The position numbers were made by a program, and so were the translations under genes. Under the pieces are notes generated by a model that was not told the DNA's origin, searched no databases, and was given only the letters and a program-made list of their open reading frames with translations. From positions 1 through 6,347 of the forward strand of contig CAUJKG010000342.1 in assembly GCA_963205465.1 (NCBI GenBank): a stretch of 6,347 nt of DNA, written 5' to 3'. Positions 1-5,542 of the stretch are shown in pieces; the first letter of the stretch is position 1, and each line of letters begins with the position of its first letter. This DNA is from Pseudomonadota bacterium. Lineage in GTDB: Bacteria > Pseudomonadota > Alphaproteobacteria > Rhizobiales > Xanthobacteraceae.

Positions 1-130
1 TCTCGTTGGGGAACGCGAAGCCCTAGAATGCTGAAGTCGTGATAAAATTTCATTGCTGCACCAAAAATAGATCGATCGAAGTTTTTGTTTGTTGGTCGAT
101 CCGATTGTACTCCAAGTTTTCGAGGAAATC
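1..130 (+). promoter_or_regulatory. A+T-rich leader upstream of the lysis cassette
   Basis: No convincing gene lies in these bases. The stretch from about 40 to 120 is clearly richer in A and T than the rest of the window, as expected of a promoter-bearing leader. Two -10-like hexamers can be seen, TAGAAT at 24-29 and TAAAAT at 43-48, each 5/6 to TATAAT, but neither has a good -35 at normal spacing. The self-complementary octamer GATCGATC occupies 70-77. Calling this the promoter of the cassette is inference from position and composition only. Confidence 0.3.
122..126 (+). promoter_or_regulatory. Ribosome binding site that decides the amidase start
   Basis: GAGGA lies four bases before a GTG codon at 131. 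The TTG codons further upstream in the same frame (89 and 92) have no purine-rich site in front of them. The protein read from the GTG begins MKLSIQNHLL, which fits the usual opening of this amidase family, so the GTG is preferred. Confidence 0.6.
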
Positions 131-1021
131 GTGAAACTTTCTATCCAAAACCATCTCCTCTTCCACGATGGGAAGCAGGCGCCGTATCGCGCGACGCCGA
201 ACCGCTCGGGGCTGATGAATCCCGACACCATCATCGACCACGATACCGCAAGCAACCCGCTCGATTCTTCCGGCGACATCGGCTGGCTGACGATGCCGGT
301 GGCCCAGGCTTCGGCCCACGTGGTGATCGACTGGAGGGGCGGCATTACGCAGCTCGCGCCCTTCAACGTGCAGTGCTGGCACGCGGGGGCGTCGAAATAC
401 GGCAACCGCCAGAACTTCAATGCCTTCTCGATCGGAATCGAGCATGACAATCCCGGCTATCTGCGCAAGATCGGCGAGGGCGTTTATTCCGGCGTCTGCG
501 TGATCGACACCAATAAGAACCCGGAGTTCAAGGTTGCGCGTGTCGCAACGCGCGAGCATGGCGATCATTCTTGGCTCGCGTATTCGGAACAGCAGATCGC
601 GGCGAGCGTGGCGCTGCATGCCGCGCTGAAAGCCGCCTATCCCGCGATCAACACCGTGCTCGGGCATTATCATATCTGTCCGGGGCGAAAGACCGACACC
701 AATCCCTTGTTTCCGCTTTCGCATATGCAGGCGATCGTGCTCGGTGAGGCCGGTGCGTTGCCAGTGCCGGTGGAGGCGAAACCAGAGCCGAAGTCCATCG
801 TAGCGCCGGCAAAGCCGTCCTTCGTTCCCGACGCTACGGTGGTTGCCGATGTGCTGAATCTTCGCGGCGGCCCCGGCATTCAGTTCGCGGTCAAGGGGTC
901 CATTCCTTTCGGTACGCGCATAGACGTACAGGAGAAGGATCAACTCACGAACTGGCTGCGCATCGTCACGCCCTTCGGCGCGACCGGATATGTGCATGGC
1001 GGGTTCGTGAGGTTGGATTGA
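131..1021 (+). CDS. N-acetylmuramoyl-L-alanine amidase with C-terminal SH3 domain (endolysin-like)
   Basis: This zinc amidase would cut the bond between N-acetylmuramic acid and L-alanine in peptidoglycan. The product is 296 residues from the GTG at 131. The Amidase_2 (AmpD/T7-lysozyme-like) domain covers roughly residues 20-200. Likely zinc ligands are His37 in IIDHDTAS, His179 in VLGHYHICPGRKTD and Asp189 at the end of that motif. A Pro/Ala/Lys-rich linker (about 212-234) leads to a bacterial SH3 domain at about 235-296 with the LNLRGGPG signature, likely for cell-wall binding. There is no signal peptide or membrane segment, so the enzyme should stay in the cytoplasm until a holin lets it out. 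The holin-like and spanin-like genes just downstream support a lysis role over a housekeeping AmpD-type recycling role, and AmpD enzymes normally lack the SH3 tail. The enzyme class is seen clearly. The phage or GTA origin is inference. Confidence 0.88.
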   Translation: MKLSIQNHLLFHDGKQAPYRATPNRSGLMNPDTIIDHDTASNPLDSSGDIGWLTMPVAQASAHVVIDWRGGITQLAPFNVQCWHAGASKYGNRQNFNAFSIGIEHDNPGYLRKIGEGVYSGVCVIDTNKNPEFKVARVATREHGDHSWLAYSEQQIAASVALHAALKAAYPAINTVLGHYHICPGRKTDTNPLFPLSHMQAIVLGEAGALPVPVEAKPEPKSIVAPAKPSFVPDATVVADVLNLRGGPGIQFAVKGSIPFGTRIDVQEKDQLTNWLRIVTPFGATGYVHGGFVRLD

Positions 1022-1028
1022 TTCTTTC

Positions 1029-1069
1029 TGTCATTCCGGATCGCTGCTTCGCATCGCCCCGGAATGACA
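1029..1069. repeat. 41-bp intergenic palindrome (REP-like element, possible terminator)
   Basis: The arms TGTCATTCCGG (1029-1039) and CCGGAATGACA (1059-1069) are perfectly complementary over 11 bases. The interior continues the symmetry around base 1049, with GC-TTC-GC at the tip and only three mismatched pairs in the whole element. No T tract follows it, so it is not a classic intrinsic terminator, although it could still slow or end transcription or protect the 3' end of the amidase message. From memory, palindromes with these arms are frequent between genes in Bradyrhizobium-like genomes. Its dispersed, repetitive nature cannot be shown here because only one copy is in the window. Confidence 0.75.
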
Positions 1070-1125
1070 ATGAAATACGCCGCTGACGCGGCTCAAGTGT
1101 TCAGCAATCATTTGCAGGTCAAATC

Positions 1126-1569
1126 ATGAATCGCTTTTTCTTGCGCGGCCTTGCGGCCGCGTTTTTTGTTTTCGTATCGGCTCCGGCGTTTGCGCAGGGC
1201 GAAATCGCCGCCGAAGGCATCTACGCAATCGTGCAGCCTTATCTCATGGCTATTGTCTCGGTCGTTGCGACGGCCATCATCGGCTGGCTCGCCGAATTGC
1301 TGCGCAGAAAATTCCACCTCGATATCGAGGCGTCGCATCGCGAGGCGCTGCAAACTGCGCTGACCAACGGCGCAGGGTTGCTCATCGCCAAGCTCGGCGG
1401 TGCGCTCGCCGGCCGCAAGCTCGATCTGAAAAGTGTCGCGCTTGCGGAGGCAGTGAATTACGTCCTGCGATCGGTGCCGGATGCCGTGCGCCATTTCGGC
1501 GTGACCCCGGAAGTCGTCGCGGAAAAGATTCAGGCGAAGCTCTCGCAGATGAACGCTGGCAATGCTTGA
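1126..1569 (+). CDS. Holin-like membrane protein (LLH-type, Phage_holin_6_1-like)
   Basis: The product has 147 residues. The start is supported by an AGGT site six bases ahead of the ATG. Residues 1-23 form a good signal peptide with the cleavage motif APAFA|Q. A hydrophobic helix of about 22 residues follows at about 35-56 (YLMAIVSVVATAIIGWL region), capped by the positive LLRRKF. The rest (about 60-147) is a soluble helical domain with a REALQTALTNGAGLLIAKL stretch and a LAEAVNYVLRSVPDAVRHFG stretch. It ends in an EKIQAKL helix, a pattern I associate with the LLH holin superfamily. A holin makes the inner-membrane lesion that lets the upstream amidase reach the wall. The signal peptide gives two hydrophobic segments if uncleaved, or one membrane helix with the tail inside if cleaved. 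Family assignment is by pattern memory without a search. The alternative is an uncharacterised membrane-anchored protein of a degraded prophage. Confidence 0.68.
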   Translation: MNRFFLRGLAAAFFVFVSAPAFAQGEIAAEGIYAIVQPYLMAIVSVVATAIIGWLAELLRRKFHLDIEASHREALQTALTNGAGLLIAKLGGALAGRKLDLKSVALAEAVNYVLRSVPDAVRHFGVTPEVVAEKIQAKLSQMNAGNA

Positions 1570-1789
1570 AGCGCTCGTGAGCTTTGTCGCTTCCTTCCTG
1601 ACGCGGCTTGTTCTCGAGTGGATCGGCGAGCGGCAGAAAACCGCGAGCGAACAGGAAGTCGGCCGTCTGCGTTCCGAACTCGATCATGCGCTCGAAGCGT
1701 TGCAGCGGCAGCAGGCCATGGCCGAGATCGCCGCACGCCTTGCCGTGCGCGCCGAAGTGCTCGCACGGTTGGAGGAGGGCAGCGCATGA
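1562..1789 (+). CDS. Probable inner-membrane spanin (Rz-like small coiled-coil protein)
   Basis: The product has 75 residues. Its ATG lies inside the last codons of the holin-like gene (8-base overlap). There is no strong ribosome site, so translational coupling is likely. Residues 2-21 are hydrophobic (LEALVSFVASFLTRLVLEWI) but carry Arg15 and Glu19, so this is a marginal membrane anchor. Residues 26-72 are charged, heptad-like helix (VGRLRSELDHALEALQRQQ and onwards), well suited to a coiled coil in the periplasm, and the protein ends in RLEEGSA. Size, topology and position after a holin fit an i-spanin, which joins an outer-membrane partner to fuse the two membranes in the last step of lysis. 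No catalytic motif is expected or seen. Spanins are poorly conserved, so the call rests mainly on architecture and context. It could also be an uncharacterised phage accessory protein. Confidence 0.52.
   Translation: MLEALVSFVASFLTRLVLEWIGERQKTASEQEVGRLRSELDHALEALQRQQAMAEIAARLAVRAEVLARLEEGSA
1774..1778 (+). promoter_or_regulatory. Strong ribosome binding site inside the i-spanin gene
   Basis: GGAGG sits within a purine-rich GGAGGAGGG run (1771-1779), seven bases ahead of the ATG at 1786. It is embedded in the last codons of the preceding gene. It is the best Shine-Dalgarno match of the cassette and argues that the small gene starting at 1786 is really translated. Confidence 0.7.
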
Positions 1790-2022
1790 GCCCGCTATGC
1801 CTCGGTCTGGAAGTGATCGTGCTCGGCGCGCGTTTGTGTCTCGGCGAAGCCGCGCCAAGGACGGCGGTCACCGCCTGTCCGGTGATTGTTGCGCGCAGCG
1901 CGATTTGGCAACGCGCGCTTCGCGATGAGCGGCTTGCCGCCGTGCCGTCGCCGCGCACCGATGAGGCGATTTCCGAGTGGCTGTCGCTGCGGGATCAGGC
2001 GAGGGCGTGCAGGCAAAACTGA
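1786..2022 (+). CDS. Probable outer-membrane spanin (Rz1-like small protein)
   Basis: The product has 78 residues. The ATG overlaps the stop codon of the preceding gene (ATGA at 1786-1789) and follows an excellent GGAGG site. An N-terminal hydrophobic stretch (about residues 4-20) is interrupted by Glu9 and Arg16 and leads to AVTACP. Val-Thr-Ala-Cys can be read as a lipobox with Cys31 as the lipidated residue. The remaining 48 residues contain a CPVI start and end with EWLSLRDQARACRQN. From memory, that pattern recurs in the last small gene of alphaproteobacterial phage lysis cassettes. A short outer-membrane lipoprotein encoded directly after an i-spanin candidate is the expected o-spanin arrangement. 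The doubtful part is the signal sequence, which has no positive N-terminal residues and has charges in its core. The protein may therefore not be lipidated, or the true start may differ. Confidence 0.5.
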   Translation: MSPLCLGLEVIVLGARLCLGEAAPRTAVTACPVIVARSAIWQRALRDERLAAVPSPRTDEAISEWLSLRDQARACRQN

Positions 2023-2067
2023 AGCGGCATGGTTCCCGCTTTCGCAGTGACGGCGAATATGTCTATG

Positions 2068-2091
2068 TGAACCCCGTTCGCACAGGGTTCA
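2068..2091 (+). repeat. Inverted repeat at the nitroreductase ribosome site
   Basis: TGAACCC (2068-2074) and GGGTTCA (2085-2091) are perfectly complementary with a 10-base spacer. The right arm includes the only purine-rich ribosome site (AGGG at 2084-2087) ahead of the ATG at 2097. A hairpin would cover that site, or the repeat could be a protein-binding site. There is no T tract, so it is not an obvious terminator of the lysis cassette. Confidence 0.4.
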
Positions 2092-2096
2092 TTCGA

Positions 2097-2771
2097 ATGC
2101 ACATCCGCGAAGCGGTCGAGAGCCGCTATTCCTGCCGCGCCTTTCTGCCCGATCCTGTTTCCGAAAAGATCGTCCGCGACATTCTGCAACGCGCGGCACG
2201 CGCGCCGTCCGGCGGCAATCTTCAGCCCTGGATAGTTCACGCGGTGGCAGGCAAGCGTCTCGAAGCCTTGAAAGCGCTGATCCGCCCGCGGCTCAACGAA
2301 TTGCCGCTCGCGGAGGGCAGCGAGTATCAGGTTTATCCGGCTCCCTTGAAGGAGCCTTACAAGTCCCGCCGCTTCAAGGTGGGCGAACTGCTCTACGAAA
2401 GCATCTCCATTCCGCGCGAAGACCGTCCGGGGCGCTATCGTCAGTTCGCCCGCAATTTCGAGTTCTTCGGCGCGCCGGTCGGCATCTTCTTTTCGCTCGA
2501 CCGCACCATGGGTCCGCCGCAATGGCAGGATCTCGGCATGCACATCCGGAATGTGCTGCTGCTCGCGCGAGGGTATGGCCTCCACACTTGCGCGCAGGAA
2601 GCCTGGACCTTCTGGCACAAGACCGTGTCCGGCTTCCTCGAACTTCCCCCCGAAATCATGCTCTTTTGCGGTGTCGCGCTCGGCTATGCCGATGAGGCCG
2701 CGCCCATTAACCAATGGCGTTCGCCGCGCGCGGATGTGACCGAATTCGCAAGCTTTCAAGGCTTCGACTGA
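2097..2771 (+). CDS. Nitroreductase-family FMN oxidoreductase
   Basis: The product has 224 residues. The family uses FMN and NAD(P)H to reduce nitro groups, quinones or related electron acceptors in the cytoplasm. The natural substrate cannot be told from sequence. Family marks are the N-terminal EAVESRYSCRAF motif (residues 5-16), whose Arg residues contact the FMN phosphate, and RAPSGGNLQPW (35-45) of the flavin site. A central RNVLLLARGYGLHTCAQEAW helix and strand and the C-terminal CGVALGYAD (191-199) followed by Pro-Ile-Asn complete the fold. Length is typical. The ATG at 2097 was chosen because the family consensus starts with its MHIREAVE. The frame stays open further up, but that part overlaps the previous gene and reads as low-complexity sequence. 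The gene is 74 bases after the lysis cassette, is not typical phage cargo, and probably marks the return to ordinary chromosome. Confidence 0.9.
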   Translation: MHIREAVESRYSCRAFLPDPVSEKIVRDILQRAARAPSGGNLQPWIVHAVAGKRLEALKALIRPRLNELPLAEGSEYQVYPAPLKEPYKSRRFKVGELLYESISIPREDRPGRYRQFARNFEFFGAPVGIFFSLDRTMGPPQWQDLGMHIRNVLLLARGYGLHTCAQEAWTFWHKTVSGFLELPPEIMLFCGVALGYADEAAPINQWRSPRADVTEFASFQGFD

Positions 2772-2882
2772 GCGCGAAACCTTAATCGCCGGTTCAGGTT
2801 CGGTCTGGCTTGATCGTGTGGCACACTCCCGCCCGAATTCCGCGGCCTATGAGTCGCCGAGTGAACTGCCAAGTGAGTTGCC
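2772..2882 (+). promoter_or_regulatory. Intergenic control region of the two-component operon
   Basis: These 111 bases hold no gene. Three repeat-like signals stand out: tandem hexamers GGTTCA-GGTTCG at 2791-2802, a short dyad GTGTG-G-CACAC at 2816-2826, and a 12-base-period direct repeat AGTGAACTGCC / AGTGAGTTGCC at 2860-2870 and 2872-2882, ending at the start codon. PhoP-type regulators bind tandem direct repeats and often control their own operon, so one of these may be an operator. That is inference. I see no clear -35/-10 pair. Confidence 0.4.
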
Positions 2883-3554
2883 ATGCGCCTGCTTGTCGTT
2901 GAAGACGATCCCGACCTGAACCGCCAGCTCGTGACGGCCTTGTCCGATGCGGGCTATGCCGTGGACTCCGCCGCCGACGGCGAGGACGGCCATCACCTCG
3001 GCGACAGCGAGCCCTATGACGCGGTGGTGCTCGATCTCGGCCTGCCGAAGATGGACGGCATCTCGGTGCTGGAGAGTTGGCGGCGCAACGGCAAGATGAT
3101 GCCGGTTCTGATCCTCACCGCGCGCGACCGCTGGTCAGACAAGGTGCAGGGCTTCGATGCCGGCGCGGACGATTACGTCGCCAAGCCCTTCCACATGGAA
3201 GAAGTGCTGGCCCGTCTCCGCGCGCTTTTGCGCCGCGCCGCCGGGCACGCCACCACCGAACTGGCCTGCGGCCCGGTTACGCTCGATACGCGCTCCAGCC
3301 GCGTTTCGGTCAACGGCAATCCGGTGCGGCTCACCTCGCACGAATACCGGCTACTGGCCTATCTGATGCATCACACCGGCCGCGTGGTCTCGCGCACCGA
3401 ACTCGTCGAGCATCTCTACGATCAGGATTTCGACCGCGACTCCAACACGATGGAGGTCTTCGTCGGGCGGCTGCGCAAGAAGCTCGGCATCGACGTGATC
3501 CAGACCGTGCGCGGGCTCGGTTACATGCTCGCGCCGCCCGCCGATGCAAGTTAA
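2883..3554 (+). CDS. phoP: PhoP/FeuP-type OmpR-family response regulator
   Basis: The product has 223 residues, typical for the family. The receiver domain (about 1-118) has the acidic pocket Glu7-Asp8-Asp9, phosphorylation site Asp51 in VVLDLGLPKMDG, switch Thr79 and Lys101 in DDYVAKPF. The stretch LTARDRWSDKVQGFDAGADD and the FHMEEVLARLRALLRR segment closely resemble enterobacterial PhoP. The winged-helix DNA-binding domain (about 125-220) ends in EVFVGRLRKKLG and IQTVRGLGYML, the usual OmpR/PhoB recognition region. Phosphorylated by the kinase encoded next to it, it would bind tandem repeats and alter transcription of envelope or ion-related genes. In rhizobia the nearest named relatives would be FeuP-like regulators, linked to iron uptake or cyclic glucan export, so the gene name is by family and the regulon is unknown. 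The gene shares 11 bases with the kinase gene, so the two are one operon. Confidence 0.93.
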   Translation: MRLLVVEDDPDLNRQLVTALSDAGYAVDSAADGEDGHHLGDSEPYDAVVLDLGLPKMDGISVLESWRRNGKMMPVLILTARDRWSDKVQGFDAGADDYVAKPFHMEEVLARLRALLRRAAGHATTELACGPVTLDTRSSRVSVNGNPVRLTSHEYRLLAYLMHHTGRVVSRTELVEHLYDQDFDRDSNTMEVFVGRLRKKLGIDVIQTVRGLGYMLAPPADAS

Positions 3555-4920
3555 AGCGCCGTCGCTCGCAAGGCGCCTGTTTCTTTCGGCGACCGCCGTC
3601 AGCGTGGTCGTGCTGCTCGTGATCGGCATAGTGCTGTCGACGCTCTACCGGAATGCGGTGGAGCGTGCGTTTGACCGGCGCATCAACGTTTATTTGCGCA
3701 ACATCGTCGCGGAAATCGCGAACAATCCCAAGACGCCAACCATCGAGCCGGAAACGCTCGGCGAGCCGCTGTTCTTCATTCCCGGTTCCGGCTGGTACTG
3801 GCAGATCACGCGCCTCTCCGAACCGCAGGAACGCAAGGCTTCACGCTCGTCGCCGGAGGACGGCTTTCCCACGCTCGAAAGCCTGAAGGCGCCGCAGAGT
3901 TACGGCGGCCTGCGGCAGGCTTATATCGCGGGCCCCGACGACCAGCGCTTGCGCGCGGTAGAGCGGTTTCTCGATCTCGGCGACGACGGCCGCTTTCTTT
4001 TATTCGTCGCGGGCGACTCCTTCGAGATCGAAGACGAAGTCTCCGACTTCAACGACGCACTCCTGCTGACCTTTGCCTTTATCGGGCTCGCCTTCATGGC
4101 GGTCATCTGGTTCCAGATTCGCTACGGCCTGCGGCCGCTGAAAAAAGTTTCCGAAAGTCTCGCGAAGATCCGTTCCGGCGAGGCCGAGCGTCTGCAAGGC
4201 GATTTTCCGAAGGAGGTCGCGCCGCTGGCCGGCGAAGTGAATGCGCTGCTCGAATCCAATCGTGAGATCGTGGATCGCGCGCGCACCCATGTCGGCAATC
4301 TCGCGCATGCGCTGAAGACGCCGCTCTCCGTGCTCGTGAACGAAACCAGCAACGTGCAGGGTCCGCTCGGCGAGAAGGTTCGCGAGCAGCTCGGCGTCAT
4401 GCGCGACCAGGTGCAGCGTCACCTCGAGCGCGCGCGGATCGCGGCCCGCGTCGCCGTGGTCTCGACTACGGTCGAGGTCGCGCCCGTGGTCGAGGTGCTG
4501 GTCCGCACCATGGAAAAGATTCACCGCGACCGCGGCGTCGCGCTGCAAAGCAAGACCAACCCCGAAATCCGCTTTCGCGGCGAACGGCAGGACATCGAGG
4601 AGATGGTCGGCAACCTGGTCGACAATGCCTGCAAATGGGCGGCAACGCGGGTGAATATCGAAATGTTCGCGTTGGGTGCGCCGCTCGCCGGCCGTCCGGC
4701 TTCGTTCCGGATCCAGGTCGACGACGACGGGCCGGGGCTGGCTCCGGCCGAGCGCGAGGAGGTGCTTCACCGCGGCAAACGGCTCGACGAGAGCAAGCCC
4801 GGCACCGGGCTTGGGCTTTCCATCGTGTTAGAACTTGCGAAACTTTATGGCGGCACGCTGCAACTCGGCAGTTCGCCGCTCGGCGGGCTGCGCGCGGAAC
4901 TTGTGCTTCCGGCCGCGTGA
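3544..4920 (+). CDS. phoQ: PhoQ/FeuQ-type membrane sensor histidine kinase
   Basis: The product has 458 residues. It starts inside the end of the regulator gene and has only a weak ribosome site, so it is probably translated by coupling. Membrane helices lie at about 12-33 and 172-193, enclosing a periplasmic sensor domain of roughly 138 residues. The domain ends in an acidic run (Glu161, Glu163, Asp164, Glu165, Asp168, Asp171) right at the membrane. A HAMP linker follows (about 193-245). The phosphoacceptor is His255 in NLAHALKTPLSVL, very like the THSLKTPLAVL box of PhoQ. The ATP-binding domain shows the N box with Asn357 and Asn361 (NLVDNACKWA), G1 at 393-398 (DDDGPG) and G2 at 420-425 (GTGLGL). 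It should autophosphorylate and pass phosphate to Asp51 of the regulator. Family and catalytic competence are clear from the motifs. The stimulus (divalent cations, acid, osmotic change or other) is not. Confidence 0.93.
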   Translation: MQVKAPSLARRLFLSATAVSVVVLLVIGIVLSTLYRNAVERAFDRRINVYLRNIVAEIANNPKTPTIEPETLGEPLFFIPGSGWYWQITRLSEPQERKASRSSPEDGFPTLESLKAPQSYGGLRQAYIAGPDDQRLRAVERFLDLGDDGRFLLFVAGDSFEIEDEVSDFNDALLLTFAFIGLAFMAVIWFQIRYGLRPLKKVSESLAKIRSGEAERLQGDFPKEVAPLAGEVNALLESNREIVDRARTHVGNLAHALKTPLSVLVNETSNVQGPLGEKVREQLGVMRDQVQRHLERARIAARVAVVSTTVEVAPVVEVLVRTMEKIHRDRGVALQSKTNPEIRFRGERQDIEEMVGNLVDNACKWAATRVNIEMFALGAPLAGRPASFRIQVDDDGPGLAPAEREEVLHRGKRLDESKPGTGLGLSIVLELAKLYGGTLQLGSSPLGGLRAELVLPAA

Positions 4921-4954
4921 CCGGGGGCCCCGCTTTCGCCTGAATTCTGAGCGC

Positions 4955-4974
4955 ATTTCGGTCGAAATCGACCG
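4955..4974. repeat. Two overlapping palindromes upstream of the lipoprotein gene
   Basis: ATTTCG-GT-CGAAAT (4955-4968) and CGGTCGA-AA-TCGACCG (4959-4974) are both perfect and share bases. Their two-base centres are too tight for stable hairpins, so they look more like DNA-protein binding sites than terminators. They lie 35 bases after the kinase gene and 50 before the lipoprotein start, where a promoter or operator would be expected. Chance occurrence is possible in sequence rich in CGA/TCG. Confidence 0.4.
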
Positions 4975-5024
4975 GGCGCGGGCCAAGGCCACGCCTGATT
5001 TTTGTATGGAGTGAGGGGCTTTCG

Positions 5025-5498
5025 ATGCCGGCTGTGAAAACCAAGATCGTCGGGACTGTTTGCGCGCTTTCGCTTTCCCTTGGCGCCTGTTCGGGGGATG
5101 CAGGCCCCCGCACGCAGGACGGTATTTTCCTTGGCGCGCTGACCGGAGCCCTGATCGGGGCGGGCGCTAATCGCGGCCCCGGTGGCGTGGTGGCCGGCGC
5201 CCTGATCGGCGGATTGGTCGGCGGCACCATTGGCAACGCCCTCGACGAAGAGGACCGCCGCCGCGCCTATGAGGCCGAGCTGCGGGCGCTGGAAGCCGAA
5301 GGGCCGGGCGCGCCGGTGAGCTGGCGCGGCGATCGGGGCGCTTACGGCACCATCGTGGCCGGACCGCCTTACGCCTATCAGAGTCACCAGCGCTGCCGCG
5401 AATATACCCACACCATCTATATCAACGGCCGTCCGCAGACGGCGCGCGGCATTGCCTGCCGCAACCCCGATGGAACCTGGAGCCAGGTACAGGGCTAA
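5025..5498 (+). CDS. Glycine-zipper outer-membrane lipoprotein (17 kDa surface antigen-like)
   Basis: The product has 157 residues. GAGGGG (5013-5018) sits six bases before the ATG. A lipoprotein signal peptide with the lipobox LGAC places the lipidated Cys at position 22, and Ser at +2 favours transfer to the outer membrane. Residues 33-73 are a glycine zipper (GALTGALIGAG and AGALIGGLVGGTIGNAL), able to pack as two close membrane-inserting helices, as in the Rick_17kDa_Anti family. A charged helix (EEDRRRAYEAELRALEAE) follows. A C-terminal domain carries Cys124 and Cys145, probably a disulfide, in the pattern CREYTHTIYINGR and GIACRNPDGTW that this family shares. No enzymatic function is known for such proteins and they are usually linked to envelope integrity. 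It lies 104 bases after the kinase and may have its own promoter, given the palindromes between. It could also be a target of the two-component system, which is inference from position. Confidence 0.9.
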   Translation: MPAVKTKIVGTVCALSLSLGACSGDAGPRTQDGIFLGALTGALIGAGANRGPGGVVAGALIGGLVGGTIGNALDEEDRRRAYEAELRALEAEGPGAPVSWRGDRGAYGTIVAGPPYAYQSHQRCREYTHTIYINGRPQTARGIACRNPDGTWSQVQG

Positions 5499-5542
5499 GT
5501 GCGGGGCTGAACTGCGCCGATACGCCTTTTGACCTGAAATCG

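Noticed and set aside
50..997. Long open frame of 315 codons on the - strand opposite the amidase
   Set aside because: The opposite strand carries a clear amidase with conserved zinc motifs. The - strand product is Arg/His-rich without recognisable domain structure, which is typical of a shadow frame in high-G+C DNA.
1618..1785. Upstream extension of the o-spanin frame embedded in the i-spanin gene, as in fully nested Rz1
   Set aside because: The extra residues are Arg-rich with no hydrophobic segment, whereas the ATG at 1786 has a strong ribosome site.
1977..2096. 40-residue N-terminal extension of the nitroreductase
   Set aside because: It overlaps the preceding small gene, has no family similarity, and the family start MHIREAVE follows an AGGG site at the downstream ATG.
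2069..2100. GGGTTCATTCGA resembling a tRNA T-arm
   Set aside because: The T-stem does not pair properly and no acceptor, D or anticodon arms can be built around it.
4000..4770. Open frame of 256 codons on the - strand opposite the kinase catalytic region
   Set aside because: It lies opposite motif-bearing histidine kinase codons and its product is non-descript, so it is a shadow.
4922..4932. CGGGG-G-CCCCG after the kinase gene as a terminator
   Set aside because: The centre allows only a 4-bp stem with a 3-base loop and no U-rich run follows, so it is too weak to call.
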